A DNA stretch of 64,000 nt from Sphingobacterium sp. SRCM116780 (GCF_021442025.1 NZ_CP090446.1:3162001-3226000), one strand, 5' to 3'; shown: positions 48,008 through 57,475, numbered from the stretch's first letter. Numbers and translations: made by a program. The notes: generated from the letters alone by a model not told the origin.

Positions 48008-49042
48008 CTACAACAATACGATATCATCAGCATGCGCTAATGCGACATTTTTTTTATTTCCTTCTTCCTGTAAAGATGCGGTATCTAATTTTGACTTTGC
48101 TACTGCGATGGTATTTCCCGCATCATCAAAAATATGAAATACCTCTCCCTGTTCAAACGCTTGAACGATTTGTTTTACTCCAACCAGTAAAAGGCTTTTG
48201 CGGTTTAATAATGCCTCCACTGCTCCCTGATCAACAATTACTTTTCCTTTGATCAAACTACCACTAGCCAGCCATTTATTACGAGAGGACACCTTTTTAG
48301 TTTCAGGAAGGCATACCGTGCCCGTCTCTCCTTTTATCGCTTTTAGCAATCCATTTTCTGTTTGCATACTGAAAATAACTGCTCGAATTCCCATTTGATT
48401 GGCCAATCGGGCAAAGTTCAATTTAGAAGTCATTCCTCCCAAACCTACTGAAGACTTATCTTTTCTGGCTAGCGAAAGCGCTGCTTTATCGATCACTTTT
48501 AATTCTGGAATAACCTTTCCTTTTGCATCTAAGACACCTGGCACCGACGTGCTAAATAAAATTTGTTCAACACCAAAACCAACAGCAATTAATGTTGCCA
48601 ATTCGTCATTATCTGAGAATTTTAATTCATTATTACTCACGACATCATTCTCGTTCGCTACAGGAATAATATTGTTTTTCCAAAGCTCCTCATAGGTGCT
48701 TTTCAATTGTAGAAATTGGTCTCTATTCGCAAAATGTTGACGTTCACATAAGCTTTGTGCCAATGCAATCTTAAAAGGTCTGAAGTAAGTACTATAGGTC
48801 TGCAATAGCAATGGATTACCAATTGCAGCTGCCGCTTTGCGTTCTGATAAGGTACCCGCATAGTTTGGTAAATATTTTTTCCCGGCAGCCACTGCTCCAG
48901 AAGATACCAACACAATGTTATAGTGTTGCTGTAATTGAGCGGTCTGTCGAGCAATCTCCAATACAATCCGCTCGTCTACTTCTCCATCTTTTGTTGTGAT
49001 AGAGGCCGAGCCAAACTTGATCACAACTATTGGCTTTTTCAT
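48008..49042 (-). CDS. proB: Glutamate 5-kinase
   Basis: First step of proline synthesis, phosphorylating glutamate at the gamma position. A 344-residue amino-acid-kinase fold, with VIKFGSASIT at the N-terminus, VSSGAVAAGKKYL, FSDNDELATLIA and a GGMTSKLNFARLA substrate region. The last ~80 residues form a PUA domain (WLASGSLIKGKVIVDQGAVEALL), as in E. coli ProB. Feedback inhibition by proline is known for this class. proA follows with its start next to the proB stop. Confidence 0.95.
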   Translation of the reverse strand: MKKPIVVIKFGSASITTKDGEVDERIVLEIARQTAQLQQHYNIVLVSSGAVAAGKKYLPNYAGTLSERKAAAAIGNPLLLQTYSTYFRPFKIALAQSLCERQHFANRDQFLQLKSTYEELWKNNIIPVANENDVVSNNELKFSDNDELATLIAVGFGVEQILFSTSVPGVLDAKGKVIPELKVIDKAALSLARKDKSSVGLGGMTSKLNFARLANQMGIRAVIFSMQTENGLLKAIKGETGTVCLPETKKVSSRNKWLASGSLIKGKVIVDQGAVEALLNRKSLLLVGVKQIVQAFEQGEVFHIFDDAGNTIAVAKSKLDTASLQEEGNKKNVALAHADDIVLL

Positions 49043-49198
49043 GTAATTTTCTGCTTAGTTTAGTAGGTATTGACTTATTCTTATAAAAATAACGAAGCGT
49101 TTTGATAAAAGAAAGGTTTATCAAAAAAATCTAGTAAATTAATATATTTTATATGGTACAGTTTATGCAGTATAATCATGAACTTAATAGATCAAATT

Positions 49199-49627
49199 AT
49201 GAATCGTATACTTTACATGATAATAGCAGCTGCGATTTCAGTTGTTTCTTGTCAATCCAATACAAATAACAAGCAGGCTGAAAATACAAAGGATTCGACA
49301 ATCGTCGGAGCGGACAAAGATAAAAATGGCTGTATTGCAAGTGCGGGTTATACTTGGTCAACTTTAAAAGATAGCTGTGTGCGACCTTTCGAACAAATAC
49401 AACTGGGTGTCATCAATAATCAAGATACGTACGAAACGGCAGCTTATTTAATTATTGACGAGGCTAAACATGGAGCAGAAGTGTTTATTAAAGAAAACCC
49501 AGAAAGTATTGTTCTCAAGCATGTAAAAGAACACGAGTATGCAAATAATGATTACAGATTGATCCAAGATGATCATTGCTGGACATTAATAAAGGGAGGT
49601 GACGAACTTTATAAAGAAAAACAATAA
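49199..49627 (+). CDS. Small lipoprotein of unknown function
   Basis: A 142-residue protein with a lipoprotein signal: hydrophobic helix and lipobox VVSC, lipidated Cys18. After a disordered Asn/Lys-rich linker come CIASAGYTWSTLKDSCVRPFE and HCWTLIKG, so two or three cysteines may form a disulfide in the periplasm. Similar Bacteroidota proteins are annotated as hypothetical. An upstream ATG seven codons earlier is possible, but the signal peptide begins at this one. It stands alone between proB (divergent) and uvrB (convergent). Confidence 0.75.
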   Translation: MNRILYMIIAAAISVVSCQSNTNNKQAENTKDSTIVGADKDKNGCIASAGYTWSTLKDSCVRPFEQIQLGVINNQDTYETAAYLIIDEAKHGAEVFIKENPESIVLKHVKEHEYANNDYRLIQDDHCWTLIKGGDELYKEKQ

Positions 49628-49656
49628 AAGCCAGAATAATCCGGCTTTTATTGTTT
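49622..49656. terminator. Terminator after the lipoprotein gene
   Basis: CAATAAAAGCC and GGCTTTTATTG form a perfect 11-bp stem around a 10-base loop, and the left arm overlaps the stop codon. A short T-rich tail follows on the plus strand; the A/T-rich arms could also work in reverse for uvrB. Confidence 0.7.
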
Positions 49657-49728
49657 CAAGGTATCACGCAATCCTACAGAAAACAAACCACTGCTAACTT
49701 GATTGGTAAGCTCTCGTAAAACCTACGA

Positions 49729-51759
49729 TTAAGAGAATCTTTCTTCAAATAACTTTTCGAGCGAGAACATTTCATCCCGCAGTTTCGCAGCTTCCAAAAA
49801 GTCCATTTCTTTTGCCGCTTTTTCCATTTTCTTACGGACGGTGTCAATAGCTTTTTTCAGTTCTTTCTCACCCAAATACTGCAATACAGGATCTGCTGCA
49901 ATGCTCACTGACGGATCTGGTTCTACATATATTTGTTGTTCCAATCCATTATAATCAGATAATGACGTTTGTCCCATAATTTCCTCTTTTGTTTTACCAA
50001 CCGTCCGAGGTGTTATATGATGTTCTTCATTATATTTCATTTGTTTTTCACGACGGCGATTCGTTTCTTCAATTGTAGCGCGCATACTATCGGTCATCTT
50101 ATCCGCATACATGATTACACGACCTTTATCATTACGTGCTGCACGTCCAATCGTTTGGATCAATGATCTTTGCGAACGTAAGAAACCCTCCTTGTCGGCA
50201 TCTAAAATAGCGACCAACGTTACTTCTGGTAAATCTAATCCTTCTCTTAATAGATTAACCCCCACCAGAACATCAAATTCTCCCAAACGCAATCCACGAA
50301 GAATTTCCACACGCTCCAAGGTTTTTACTTCAGAGTGGATATAACGCACTTTTATATGCAGTTTCGTCATATATTTCGTCAGCTCTTCTGCCATCCGCTT
50401 CGTCAAAGTAGTTGCTAAAACACGTCCTCCTGCTTTAATGGCTTTATCGGCCTCTTCTAGAAAATCATCCACCTGATTGATCGCGGGATGCACTTCTATA
50501 ATCGGATCCAATAAGCCCGTCGGACGAATAACTTGCTCCACAAAAACTCCTTCTGTTTGTTGTAACTCATAATCACCAGGTGTCGCAGAGACATAAATCG
50601 TCTGATTAGTCAGGGATTCAAATTCTGGAAAATTCAAAGGCCTATTATCCAAAGCGGCTGGTAATCGAAACCCATGTTCGACTAAAGCAATTTTTCTCGA
50701 ACGGTCTCCTCCATACATAGCACGTAGTTGCGGAATTGTGACATGGCTCTCATCGATAACAAGAAGATAATCTTCTGGAAAATAATCCAATAAACAGAAA
50801 GGTCTCATGCCTGGATCACGACCATCAAAAAATCTGGAATAATTCTCAATTCCTGAACAGTATCCCAACTCACGCATCATTTCCAAATCGTAATTGACAC
50901 GTTCTTCCAAGCGTTTTGCTTCCAACATTTTTCCCTCATCTTCCAATTGTGTTTTCCGCTGTACCATTTCATCTTGAATAGCCCATATGGAAGAAGTGAA
51001 TTTTTCTTTTGGTGTAACAAATAAAGTCGCTGGAAAAAGAGCTAGATCTTCCATCTTATTTAACGTTTTTCCAGATACAGGATCAATCTCACTTAACTCA
51101 TCTATTTCATCACCAAAGAATGATACCCGAACCGCAAAGTCTAGATAAGCGGGGTATATATCGACCGTATCTCCTTTCACACGAAAGGTTCCTCTCTTGA
51201 ATTCTGTTGTTGTACGGGCATATAAGATTTCAACCAAACGATGTAAAAAAGCATTCCTAGAAATCGTGTTTCCAACGGCAAAGCGAAAGATGGAACGAGA
51301 AAAATCTTCTGGATTACCCATACCATAAATGCAGGATACAGAAGATACGACTACGATATCACGCCTTCCAGACATCAGTGCTGTTGTCGTTGCCAAGCGT
51401 AGTTTTTCTATCTCTTCATTGATGGCTAGATCTTTTTCTATATAGGTATTGGATGAAGCTATAAACGCTTCTGGTTGATAATAGTCGTAATAGGAAACAA
51501 AATAATTAACCGCATTCTGTGGAAAAAACTGTTTAAATTCACCATACAGTTGTGCGGCTAATGTTTTATTATGACTCAAAATTAGCGTGGGTTTTTGTGT
51601 TTGCTGAATCACATTTGCCACGGTAAACGTTTTCCCTGATCCAGTAACTCCAAGTAATGTTTGATATTGTTCTCCTTCATTCAGGCCTGCTACCAATTCT
51701 TTAATGGCTCCTGGCTGATCTCCAGTTGGTTTATATTCTGACGTAAGCTGAAACTTCAT
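49729..51759 (-). CDS. uvrB: Excinuclease ABC subunit B
   Basis: The damage-verifying helicase of nucleotide excision repair. A 676-residue protein with Walker A LLGVTGSGKTFT near residue 40, the beta-hairpin region YDYYQPEAFIASSNTYIEKD, motif II LLVIDESHVTIPQ and motif VI QTIGRAARN. The C-terminal UVR domain that binds UvrC is present (MEKAAKEMDFLEAAKLRDEM). Length is normal. TAAATTTG, an exact promoter element on the minus strand, lies at 51781-51788, 22 bases before the start. Confidence 0.97.
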   Translation of the reverse strand: MKFQLTSEYKPTGDQPGAIKELVAGLNEGEQYQTLLGVTGSGKTFTVANVIQQTQKPTLILSHNKTLAAQLYGEFKQFFPQNAVNYFVSYYDYYQPEAFIASSNTYIEKDLAINEEIEKLRLATTTALMSGRRDIVVVSSVSCIYGMGNPEDFSRSIFRFAVGNTISRNAFLHRLVEILYARTTTEFKRGTFRVKGDTVDIYPAYLDFAVRVSFFGDEIDELSEIDPVSGKTLNKMEDLALFPATLFVTPKEKFTSSIWAIQDEMVQRKTQLEDEGKMLEAKRLEERVNYDLEMMRELGYCSGIENYSRFFDGRDPGMRPFCLLDYFPEDYLLVIDESHVTIPQLRAMYGGDRSRKIALVEHGFRLPAALDNRPLNFPEFESLTNQTIYVSATPGDYELQQTEGVFVEQVIRPTGLLDPIIEVHPAINQVDDFLEEADKAIKAGGRVLATTLTKRMAEELTKYMTKLHIKVRYIHSEVKTLERVEILRGLRLGEFDVLVGVNLLREGLDLPEVTLVAILDADKEGFLRSQRSLIQTIGRAARNDKGRVIMYADKMTDSMRATIEETNRRREKQMKYNEEHHITPRTVGKTKEEIMGQTSLSDYNGLEQQIYVEPDPSVSIAADPVLQYLGEKELKKAIDTVRKKMEKAAKEMDFLEAAKLRDEMFSLEKLFEERFS

Positions 51760-51780
51760 AAAATCCTATTCAAGTACTCA

Positions 51781-51788
51781 CAAATTTA
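51781..51788 (-). promoter_or_regulatory. Promoter -7 element of uvrB
   Basis: The minus strand reads TAAATTTG, an exact TAnnTTTG match 22 bases before the uvrB start codon. No SOS-box-like palindrome was recognised. Confidence 0.45.
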
Positions 51789-51913
51789 ATCAAAATATAT
51801 GAGGCATTTACATATTTCCATGAGCACATAATAACAGGACTATTTTGCTGATAATCATGCGATAAATAAGAATATTTGTGTAAATTGCTACTAATCACTT
51901 TAAACTATATCAT

Positions 51914-52561
51914 ATGCTAACTATCCTCAGTACCCAGAATAGCATTGCGAATCAATATATTGCAGAATTGCGCGATGTCCAAATTCAACAAGATCGCATG
52001 CGTTTCCGTCGCAATCTTGAACGTTTAGGAGAAATTTTTGCTTATGAAATCAGTAAAACATTGACCTATGCTCCTAAAGATGTAGAAACACCGTTAGGAA
52101 TAGCAAGCACGCAAATGCTCCTTGAACAACCTGTTTTGGCAACCATACTCCGAGCGGGTTTACCGATGCACCAAGGATTATTGAATATTTTCGATCATTC
52201 TGACAGTGCTTTTATTGCTGCTTATCGACACACAAAAAAAAGTGGCGAGTTTGAAGTTCGTAAAGAATACGTGAATACACCCGATCTGGATCATAAAGTG
52301 GTGATCCTTTCTGACCCAATGTTAGCTACAGGAAGAAGTGCGGTCTTATGTTGTAAAGATTTGTTAAGTGATTATGCCATCAAAGAATTACATCTAGTTG
52401 TCGCAATTGCTTCTGAAGAGGGTATTAAACACGTACAAGCTTTTTTACCAAAAGCGCATATTTGGGTGGGTGCAGTCGATAATGAATTGACAAGCAAAGC
52501 GTATATCGTACCTGGTTTAGGAGACGCAGGAGATCTTGCTTATGGGAACAAGCACTCCTAG
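51914..52561 (+). CDS. upp: Uracil phosphoribosyltransferase
   Basis: Makes UMP from uracil and PRPP in pyrimidine salvage. A 215-residue type I phosphoribosyltransferase. The PRPP loop is in VVILSDPMLATGRSAV, the flexible region in AAYRHTKKSGEFEVRKEY and the C-terminal uracil-binding segment in AYIVPGLGDAGDLAYG. LRAGLPMHQGL also fits the family. AATATTTG, one base off consensus, lies upstream near 51870. The next gene is unrelated. Confidence 0.94.
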   Translation: MLTILSTQNSIANQYIAELRDVQIQQDRMRFRRNLERLGEIFAYEISKTLTYAPKDVETPLGIASTQMLLEQPVLATILRAGLPMHQGLLNIFDHSDSAFIAAYRHTKKSGEFEVRKEYVNTPDLDHKVVILSDPMLATGRSAVLCCKDLLSDYAIKELHLVVAIASEEGIKHVQAFLPKAHIWVGAVDNELTSKAYIVPGLGDAGDLAYGNKHS

Positions 52562-52677
52562 AATTTATAATTTAATAGTAAAAACTTAACACACATCATT
52601 GATGTTAACACCTTATATAACAGTAAATTTAATCTATAAAATGGAATACGCTTTTACACACAAAAAACAATTTTCAT

Positions 52678-53151
52678 ATGAATTGGCAGAAATACAACGG
52701 CGAAAGCATCAAAACATCCATACGAGATGCAGTTGAAACAAATATATTGAGAGAAATAGCTTTAGGCAATAAACTTAAAGTATATATTGGAACAGACTCT
52801 CAGGTAAAACGAGGTACAATCGACTTTGCAACTGTCATTGTATTTCTCCGAGAGCATCGCGGAGGATTTATGTTTGTACATAAAGACAAAAGGTATCATC
52901 TCATGAGTATCAAGGAACGGATGTTACTTGAAGTTCAAAAATCTATCGAAGTTGCCTATCAACTTTGTCCACTTCTAGAACAATACCAAGTCGATCTGGA
53001 AGTACATGCCGACATCAATACCAATCCAAATTTTCAATCTAACGTAGCCTTAAAAGAAGCCATGGGTTATATCATGGGAATGGGATTTGTATTCAAAGCT
53101 AAACCCGAATCTTTTGCTAGTACAACTTGTGCCAACAAGCAAGTACAGTAG
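52678..53151 (+). CDS. RNase H-like nuclease family protein (YkuK/DUF458)
   Basis: A 157-residue protein that matches the YkuK/DUF458 family, predicted RNase H-fold nucleases first noted in spore formers. The acid residues that could bind metal are in VYIGTDSQVKRG, MLLEVQKSIEVAY and LEVHADINTNPN. The C-terminal GYIMGMGFVFKAKPES is the usual family end. No biochemical function is established. It stands between upp and pnuC on the same strand. Confidence 0.85.
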   Translation: MNWQKYNGESIKTSIRDAVETNILREIALGNKLKVYIGTDSQVKRGTIDFATVIVFLREHRGGFMFVHKDKRYHLMSIKERMLLEVQKSIEVAYQLCPLLEQYQVDLEVHADINTNPNFQSNVALKEAMGYIMGMGFVFKAKPESFASTTCANKQVQ

Positions 53152-53208
53152 AATATTTCAGAAAATTGCGTGCTGTTATGTATCTTTAAAGCGATAAGTT
53201 TTTTAGGT

Positions 53209-53811
53209 ATGCACGATTTCTTTCAGCAAATTTTCCAACAATTTAATCAAACGACTTGGTTGGAATGGATAGGTACACTAACGGGTTTTATGTGTGTATA
53301 TCTTGCTGCTAAACAAAACATTCTCAATTGGCCGATTAGTATCATCAGTGTTTTGGCCTATGCTTTCTTATTCTTCGAAAGTAAATTATACGGCGATGCC
53401 GTACTCCAACTTTATTTTCTTTTTACCGCTGTTTATGGCTGGTATTATTGGATAAGAAAAACAAAAAGAGATGAAAAACCCATCGTAGCTTTCTCCAACA
53501 GACAAATGCTGTATACGGTGTTGATTATCTTTGTTCTCGCAGGTTTATTAGGCATATTCTTAGACCATATCACAGATTCTGATGTTCCTTATGCAGATGG
53601 TTTCTGCACTTCCGTTAGTTTTGTTGCTCAGTTTTTAATGACAAGAAAAGTACTACAAAACTGGATCTTGTGGATCTTTGTTGATTTGTGTTATATCCCC
53701 TTATATTTCCACAAAAGCTTATTATTAACCGCGATTCTTTATCTTGCCTTTGCATTTATTGCTTGGAACGGGTATCATGATTGGAATAGAACCTATCAAA
53801 AGTCAAAATAA
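53209..53811 (+). CDS. pnuC: Nicotinamide riboside transporter PnuC
   Basis: A 201-residue membrane protein with seven predicted helices. NWPISIISVLAYAFLF and YGDAVLQLYFLFTAVYGWYYW are the PnuC signatures, with tryptophans that stack on the substrate. It mediates facilitated uptake of nicotinamide riboside, trapped by phosphorylation. The next gene, six bases downstream, is a NadR-type kinase, which supports this substrate over thiamine (PnuT) or riboflavin (PnuX). The later ATG is chosen because the transport domain starts just after it; TATCTTTA near 53180, one base from consensus, lies upstream. Confidence 0.9.
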   Translation: MHDFFQQIFQQFNQTTWLEWIGTLTGFMCVYLAAKQNILNWPISIISVLAYAFLFFESKLYGDAVLQLYFLFTAVYGWYYWIRKTKRDEKPIVAFSNRQMLYTVLIIFVLAGLLGIFLDHITDSDVPYADGFCTSVSFVAQFLMTRKVLQNWILWIFVDLCYIPLYFHKSLLLTAILYLAFAFIAWNGYHDWNRTYQKSK

Positions 53812-53817
53812 TTACGA

Positions 53818-54345
53818 ATGAATACGTTAAAAAAGATTGCAATAGTTGGTCCAGAGTCAACAGGAAAATCTTCTATTGCTCAAGAACTTGCTCAATATTT
53901 GAATACGGTTTGCGTACCAGAATATGCTCGCGAATATTGTAAAAACTTAGGGAACACCTATACACTGCAAGATGAAGTCAATATGTATTATGGTCAAATC
54001 GCATTGGAAAATACGTTGATACCTTTGGCAAAAAATGACATTCTTATCTGTGATACGACCATCATGACGATCAAAATCTGGTGCGATTACCTATTTGGCG
54101 ATACCCCACAAGAAGTAAAGGATGAAATTAATCATCACCATTATGATCTCTATCTGCTTATGAATATTGACCTTCCTTGGGTAGAAGATCCTTTGCGTGA
54201 TTTTCCTGATCAACGAGAACACTTCATGGCTGTCTGGGAATCAGAATTGCGCTCCTTGAATGCTAAGTATACCATCATATCGGGACTAGGTGAAGAGCGA
54301 TTCAAAAATGCTATTGAGGCAATAGCAACATATTTTAAAAAATAA
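53818..54345 (+). CDS. NadR-type ribosylnicotinamide kinase (P-loop)
   Basis: A 175-residue P-loop kinase corresponding to the C-terminal domain of NadR. Walker A is GPESTGKSS (residues 11-19). PEYAREYC and LICDTTIMTIKIW are conserved substrate and Walker B segments, and WVEDPLRDFPDQREHF is the lid/substrate region of this family. It should phosphorylate nicotinamide riboside to NMN and so drive uptake through PnuC. There is no N-terminal adenylyltransferase or DNA-binding domain, so it is a stand-alone kinase. A thiamine kinase is a less likely alternative. Confidence 0.88.
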   Translation: MNTLKKIAIVGPESTGKSSIAQELAQYLNTVCVPEYAREYCKNLGNTYTLQDEVNMYYGQIALENTLIPLAKNDILICDTTIMTIKIWCDYLFGDTPQEVKDEINHHHYDLYLLMNIDLPWVEDPLRDFPDQREHFMAVWESELRSLNAKYTIISGLGEERFKNAIEAIATYFKK

Positions 54346-54349
54346 ACAT

Positions 54350-54377
54350 AAAAAAACCCTATCATTTTATGATAGGG
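54350..54377 (-). terminator. Terminator of ahcY
   Basis: CCCTATCAT and ATGATAGGG form a perfect 9-bp stem with a 3-base loop (54357-54377). The run of seven T that follows lies on the minus strand, so it mainly ends ahcY, though it may also stop the pnuC-kinase transcript. Confidence 0.85.
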
Positions 54378-54406
54378 CTTCTGTTTCTACTATATCATAT
54401 CGTATA

Positions 54407-55723
54407 CTAGTAACGGTAAGCATCCGCTTTGAACGGACCTTCTACAGTTACTCCGATATAAGAAGCTTGCTCTTGTGTTAACACATCTAATTCTACACCG
54501 ATATGTGCTAAGTGAAGTCGCGCTACCTTCTCATCCAAATGTTTTGGAAGTGTATACACTTGATTTTCATAAGCAGCTGTATTCGTCCACAATTCCAATT
54601 GCGCTAGCGTTTGATTTGTGAAAGAATTAGACATCACAAATGAAGGGTGACCTGTAGCACAACCTAAGTTTACCAAGCGTCCTTCAGCCAATAAAATGAT
54701 GTCAACTCCATCGATCGTATATTTATCTACTTGAGGTTTGATTTCAACTTTTGTATTACCATAGTTTGCATTTAACCAAGCAACATCGATTTCATTATCG
54801 AAGTGACCGATATTACACACAACCGTTTTATCTTTCATCGTTTTGAAATGCTCTGGACGAACGATATCTTTATTACCTGTCGTTGTCACAACGATATTGG
54901 CTTCTTTTACAGCATCAGCAAATTTTTTCACTTCAAAACCTTCCATTGCAGCTTGTAAAGCACAGATCGGATCGATTTCTGTTACGATAACACGTACTCC
55001 TGAAGAACGTAAAGATTCTGCAGAACCTTTACCTACGTCACCGTAACCCGCAACAACAGCAACTTTACCTGCTAACATTAAATCTGTCGCACGGCGGATC
55101 GCATCCACTAATGATTCGCGACAACCGTATTTATTATCAAACTTAGATTTTGTAACAGAATCATTTACATTGATCGCAGGCAAATGTAATGTTCCGTTTT
55201 TCATACGTTCGTAAAGACGGTGAACACCAGTCGTTGTTTCTTCTGATAAACCTTTGATTCCAGCAATCAATTCTGGGTATTTATCAAAGACCATATTGGT
55301 CAAATCACCACCATCATCTAAGATCATATTCAAGGGTTGACGCTCTTCACCAAAGAATAACGTCTGCTCGATACACCAGTTGAATTCTTCCTCATTCATC
55401 CCTTTCCAAGCATAAACTGGGATCCCTGCAGCAGCAATAGCAGCAGCAGCATGATCTTGCGTAGAGAAGATATTACAAGAAGACCAAGTGACATCAGCAC
55501 CTAATTCAACCAATGTTTCAATTAAAACTGCTGTCTGGATAGTCATGTGAAGACAACCTGCAATACGCGCTCCTGCTAATGGTTTTGCCGCACCAAACTC
55601 AGCACGAAGACTCATTAAACCAGGCATTTCAGCTTCCGCTAATTCTATTTCTTTACGGCCCCATTCAGCAAGGCTGCTATCCTTTACTTTGTAAGGTACG
55701 TATGTACTTTCTACTGATGACAT
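54407..55723 (-). CDS. ahcY: Adenosylhomocysteinase
   Basis: Splits S-adenosylhomocysteine to homocysteine and adenosine, relieving inhibition of methyltransferases. A 438-residue SAH hydrolase with NAD site [20 protein letters not shown], substrate segments [16 protein letters not shown] and [21 protein letters not shown], and the C-terminal KADAYRY that completes the neighbour's NAD site. Length and motifs are those of the eukaryote-like group common in Bacteroidota. It has a complete promoter and diverges from the bacilliredoxin gene. Confidence 0.97.
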   Translation of the reverse strand: MSSVESTYVPYKVKDSSLAEWGRKEIELAEAEMPGLMSLRAEFGAAKPLAGARIAGCLHMTIQTAVLIETLVELGADVTWSSCNIFSTQDHAAAAIAAAGIPVYAWKGMNEEEFNWCIEQTLFFGEERQPLNMILDDGGDLTNMVFDKYPELIAGIKGLSEETTTGVHRLYERMKNGTLHLPAINVNDSVTKSKFDNKYGCRESLVDAIRRATDLMLAGKVAVVAGYGDVGKGSAESLRSSGVRVIVTEIDPICALQAAMEGFEVKKFADAVKEANIVVTTTGNKDIVRPEHFKTMKDKTVVCNIGHFDNEIDVAWLNANYGNTKVEIKPQVDKYTIDGVDIILLAEGRLVNLGCATGHPSFVMSNSFTNQTLAQLELWTNTAAYENQVYTLPKHLDEKVARLHLAHIGVELDVLTQEQASYIGVTVEGPFKADAYRY

Positions 55724-55756
55724 ATTTTATTCTTTTTAAATTTTAAATTTATTTAG

Positions 55757-55787
55757 CAAAAATACCATTCAATACCTTTAAATCAAA
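55757..55787 (-). promoter_or_regulatory. Promoter of ahcY
   Basis: On the minus strand TTTG (55784-55787) and TATTTTTG (55757-55764, exact TAnnTTTG) are 19 bases apart, both boxes at ideal spacing. Transcription would start near 55750, about 27 bases before the start codon. Confidence 0.7.
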
Positions 55788-55839
55788 ACGTTGGAATTGA
55801 AAGCTTTCAAATTCTGACATTGTTTTGAGACTTATGTCT

Positions 55840-55869
55840 TGACTTACCTCCTGACAACCCTTATATTTG
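55840..55869 (+). promoter_or_regulatory. Promoter of the bacilliredoxin gene
   Basis: TTG (55840-55842) and TATATTTG (55862-55869, exact TAnnTTTG) are 19 bases apart. This promoter points away from that of ahcY, with the -33 boxes about 50 bases apart. The site favours the ATG at 55896 over the GTG/TTG-type frame extension upstream. Confidence 0.7.
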
Positions 55870-55895
55870 TAGTATTAAATTTTAAAAAGAAGATT

Positions 55896-56306
55896 ATGTA
55901 TCCAGAATATTTAGTAGAACCTATGCGTAAAGAGCTTACTGATGTAGGTTTCGAAGAATTAAAAACTCCAGAAGAGGTTGATGCAGCTATTGCAACAGAA
56001 GGAACTGTATTTGTCGTTGTGAACTCGGTATGTGGTTGTGCAGCAGCAAATGCTCGTCCGGCAGCAAAAGCTGCTGTGAAAAACGAAAAACATCCTACTA
56101 AATTTGTAACTGTATTTGCAGGTATGGAAAAAGAGGCTGTAGATAAAGCTAGAAATTACATGTTACCTTATCCTCCATCTTCTCCAGCGATGGCTTTATT
56201 CAAAGATGGTAAATTGGTACACATGATTGAAAGACATATGATTGAAGGTCGCTCTGCACAAATGATTGCAGATAATTTAGCTGCAGCTTTTGACGAGTAC
56301 TGTTAA
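55896..56306 (+). CDS. Bacilliredoxin-like protein (BrxA/BrxB, YphP family)
   Basis: A 136-residue thioredoxin-fold protein. The active site is Cys46-Gly-Cys48 in NSVCGCAAANARP, the CxC motif of BrxA/BrxB. YPPSSPAMALFKDG and HMIEGRSAQMIADNL are further family hallmarks. In Bacillus these proteins remove bacillithiol from mixed disulfides; whether this organism makes bacillithiol is not shown here. An extra 19 residues upstream in frame are rejected because they precede the promoter. It may support the peroxiredoxin encoded at 44.3 kb. Confidence 0.93.
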   Translation: MYPEYLVEPMRKELTDVGFEELKTPEEVDAAIATEGTVFVVVNSVCGCAAANARPAAKAAVKNEKHPTKFVTVFAGMEKEAVDKARNYMLPYPPSSPAMALFKDGKLVHMIERHMIEGRSAQMIADNLAAAFDEYC

Positions 56307-56332
56307 TCATTTATTTTGATTTTTTGAATTAA

Positions 56333-56365
56333 AAAGGCTGTTCGAGTTATTCGAGCAGCCTTTCT
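56333..56365 (+). terminator. Terminator after the bacilliredoxin gene
   Basis: AAAGGCTGTTCGA and TCGAGCAGCCTTT pair with one mismatch around a 5-base loop, ending in a short T-rich stretch. Confidence 0.75.
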
Positions 56366-56432
56366 TCATTTTCTATCTCTTGTCAAAAAAAATTATAACA
56401 ACGAGAGATTTATTGATAATGTTCTCTGTTAT

Positions 56433-57131
56433 TTATTTTCGCGGAATATAGGTCTTATTACCATTGCTGTTAATATAATACTTACCTCCTTCTGGACCAA
56501 TATATACGGCATGTCCATTGTATTTTTCAGAAGACAATTTATCTGATACTGCAGTTTTAGTAGCCTTAGTTGTGTTCTGCGTCAACGATACTGCTTTTTG
56601 TCCTGCATCTTTTGTATTAGCAGCCTCCCTTTTAACGGTTTGTTTTGTTACTTCCGCTGTTTTTGTTGCATTATCCTTTGCTTTTTCTGCGGATTTCACT
56701 GCTTTACTTGTTTCATCTTTTGCAACAGCTTTTTCTTGTTTTACTTTTTGTTTAGTCGCTACTGCCGCCGTTGTTGCATCATTCTTTGCTTTTTCTGTAG
56801 ATTTCACCGCTTTACCAGCTTCGTTTTTTGCAGTGGCTGTTTTTTGATTTACTTTTTGCTTAGCAACTTCCGTCGTTTTTGTTGTATTAACTTTTGCTTT
56901 CTCTGCAGACTTCACCGCTTTACCTGCTTCATCTTTTGCGGCAACTGTTCCTTTCTTTGCTTGTTGCTTTGTTGCATCCTGAGTTTTGACTGTCATGTTT
57001 TTAACAGCCTTTTCAGGTTTTTTCACCGCCTTATATGGAGCTGTTTCTTGTGCATTACTTATTGTAACTCCAAACATGGAAACAAATGCAGCTAATGCTG
57101 CCATTTTTTTGAAATAATTTGAGATATTCAT
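56433..57131 (-). CDS. Exported Lys/Ala-rich repeat protein with C-terminal GPEGGKYY domain
   Basis: A 232-residue protein with a signal peptide ending at ISNAQ. Residues ~60-190 hold about three and a half tandem repeats of ~37 residues built on AKDEAGKAVKSAEKAK and V(A/T)KQ(K/T)VK, strongly basic and helical, like LEA or histone H1-type proteins. The last ~28 residues (HAVYIGPEGGKYYINSNG followed by KTYIPRK) resemble the small PBCV-specific basic adaptor domain. The charge suggests binding to nucleic acid or acidic polymers, but the protein is exported. Function unknown. Confidence 0.8.
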   Translation of the reverse strand: MNISNYFKKMAALAAFVSMFGVTISNAQETAPYKAVKKPEKAVKNMTVKTQDATKQQAKKGTVAAKDEAGKAVKSAEKAKVNTTKTTEVAKQKVNQKTATAKNEAGKAVKSTEKAKNDATTAAVATKQKVKQEKAVAKDETSKAVKSAEKAKDNATKTAEVTKQTVKREAANTKDAGQKAVSLTQNTTKATKTAVSDKLSSEKYNGHAVYIGPEGGKYYINSNGNKTYIPRK

Positions 57132-57475
57132 AACCCAATATTTTATTTTTAAACTATATTCGATAATTCAAAACAAATGCCACACAATTAAAAAAATCTT
57201 CATTCAGACATAATTAACAAAGATTTAACGTTAGAAGTATTACTAAAAAGGTTTACACAAAAGTCTCATAAAAAAGATAGTCATCGTACTTAAAATTTAG
57301 TACACGATTTTGTCCAATTCATGAAACAGTTAAAAGTTTTTATTTGAGAAAAGTCAGATACAGCTTAGGCAAGCTCTTTACGATGAAATCGAGAAAAACA
57401 TATCCATCTTTTAGAAAAAAGGCTCTACTTCTGCCCTAGTAAAATCTTTTCTCCTATAGACGATCCAAATTCGAA
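57132..57475. other. Intergenic region between two Lys-rich exported protein genes
   Basis: AT-rich, 344 bases. It should contain the promoter of the repeat protein on the minus strand, but no exact TAnnTTTG pair stood out. No gene, hairpin or repeat was recognised. Confidence 0.4.

Noticed and set aside
48007..48033. Nine-codon N-terminal extension of ProA
   Set aside because: It runs into the proB coding region; the ATG one base after the proB stop matches the normal ProA start.
49622..49656. Attenuator or regulatory RNA upstream of uvrB
   Set aside because: The hairpin lies downstream of uvrB, not upstream, and coincides with the end of the lipoprotein gene.
53150..53208. TPP or other riboswitch in front of pnuC
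   Set aside because: Only about 57 bases separate the previous gene from the start, and no conserved riboswitch core is visible.
56518..57095. Two open frames of 109 and 165 residues on the plus strand opposite the Lys/Ala repeat gene
   Set aside because: They mirror its internal repeats and have extreme Phe/Cys composition; the minus-strand frame has a signal peptide and a recognisable tail.
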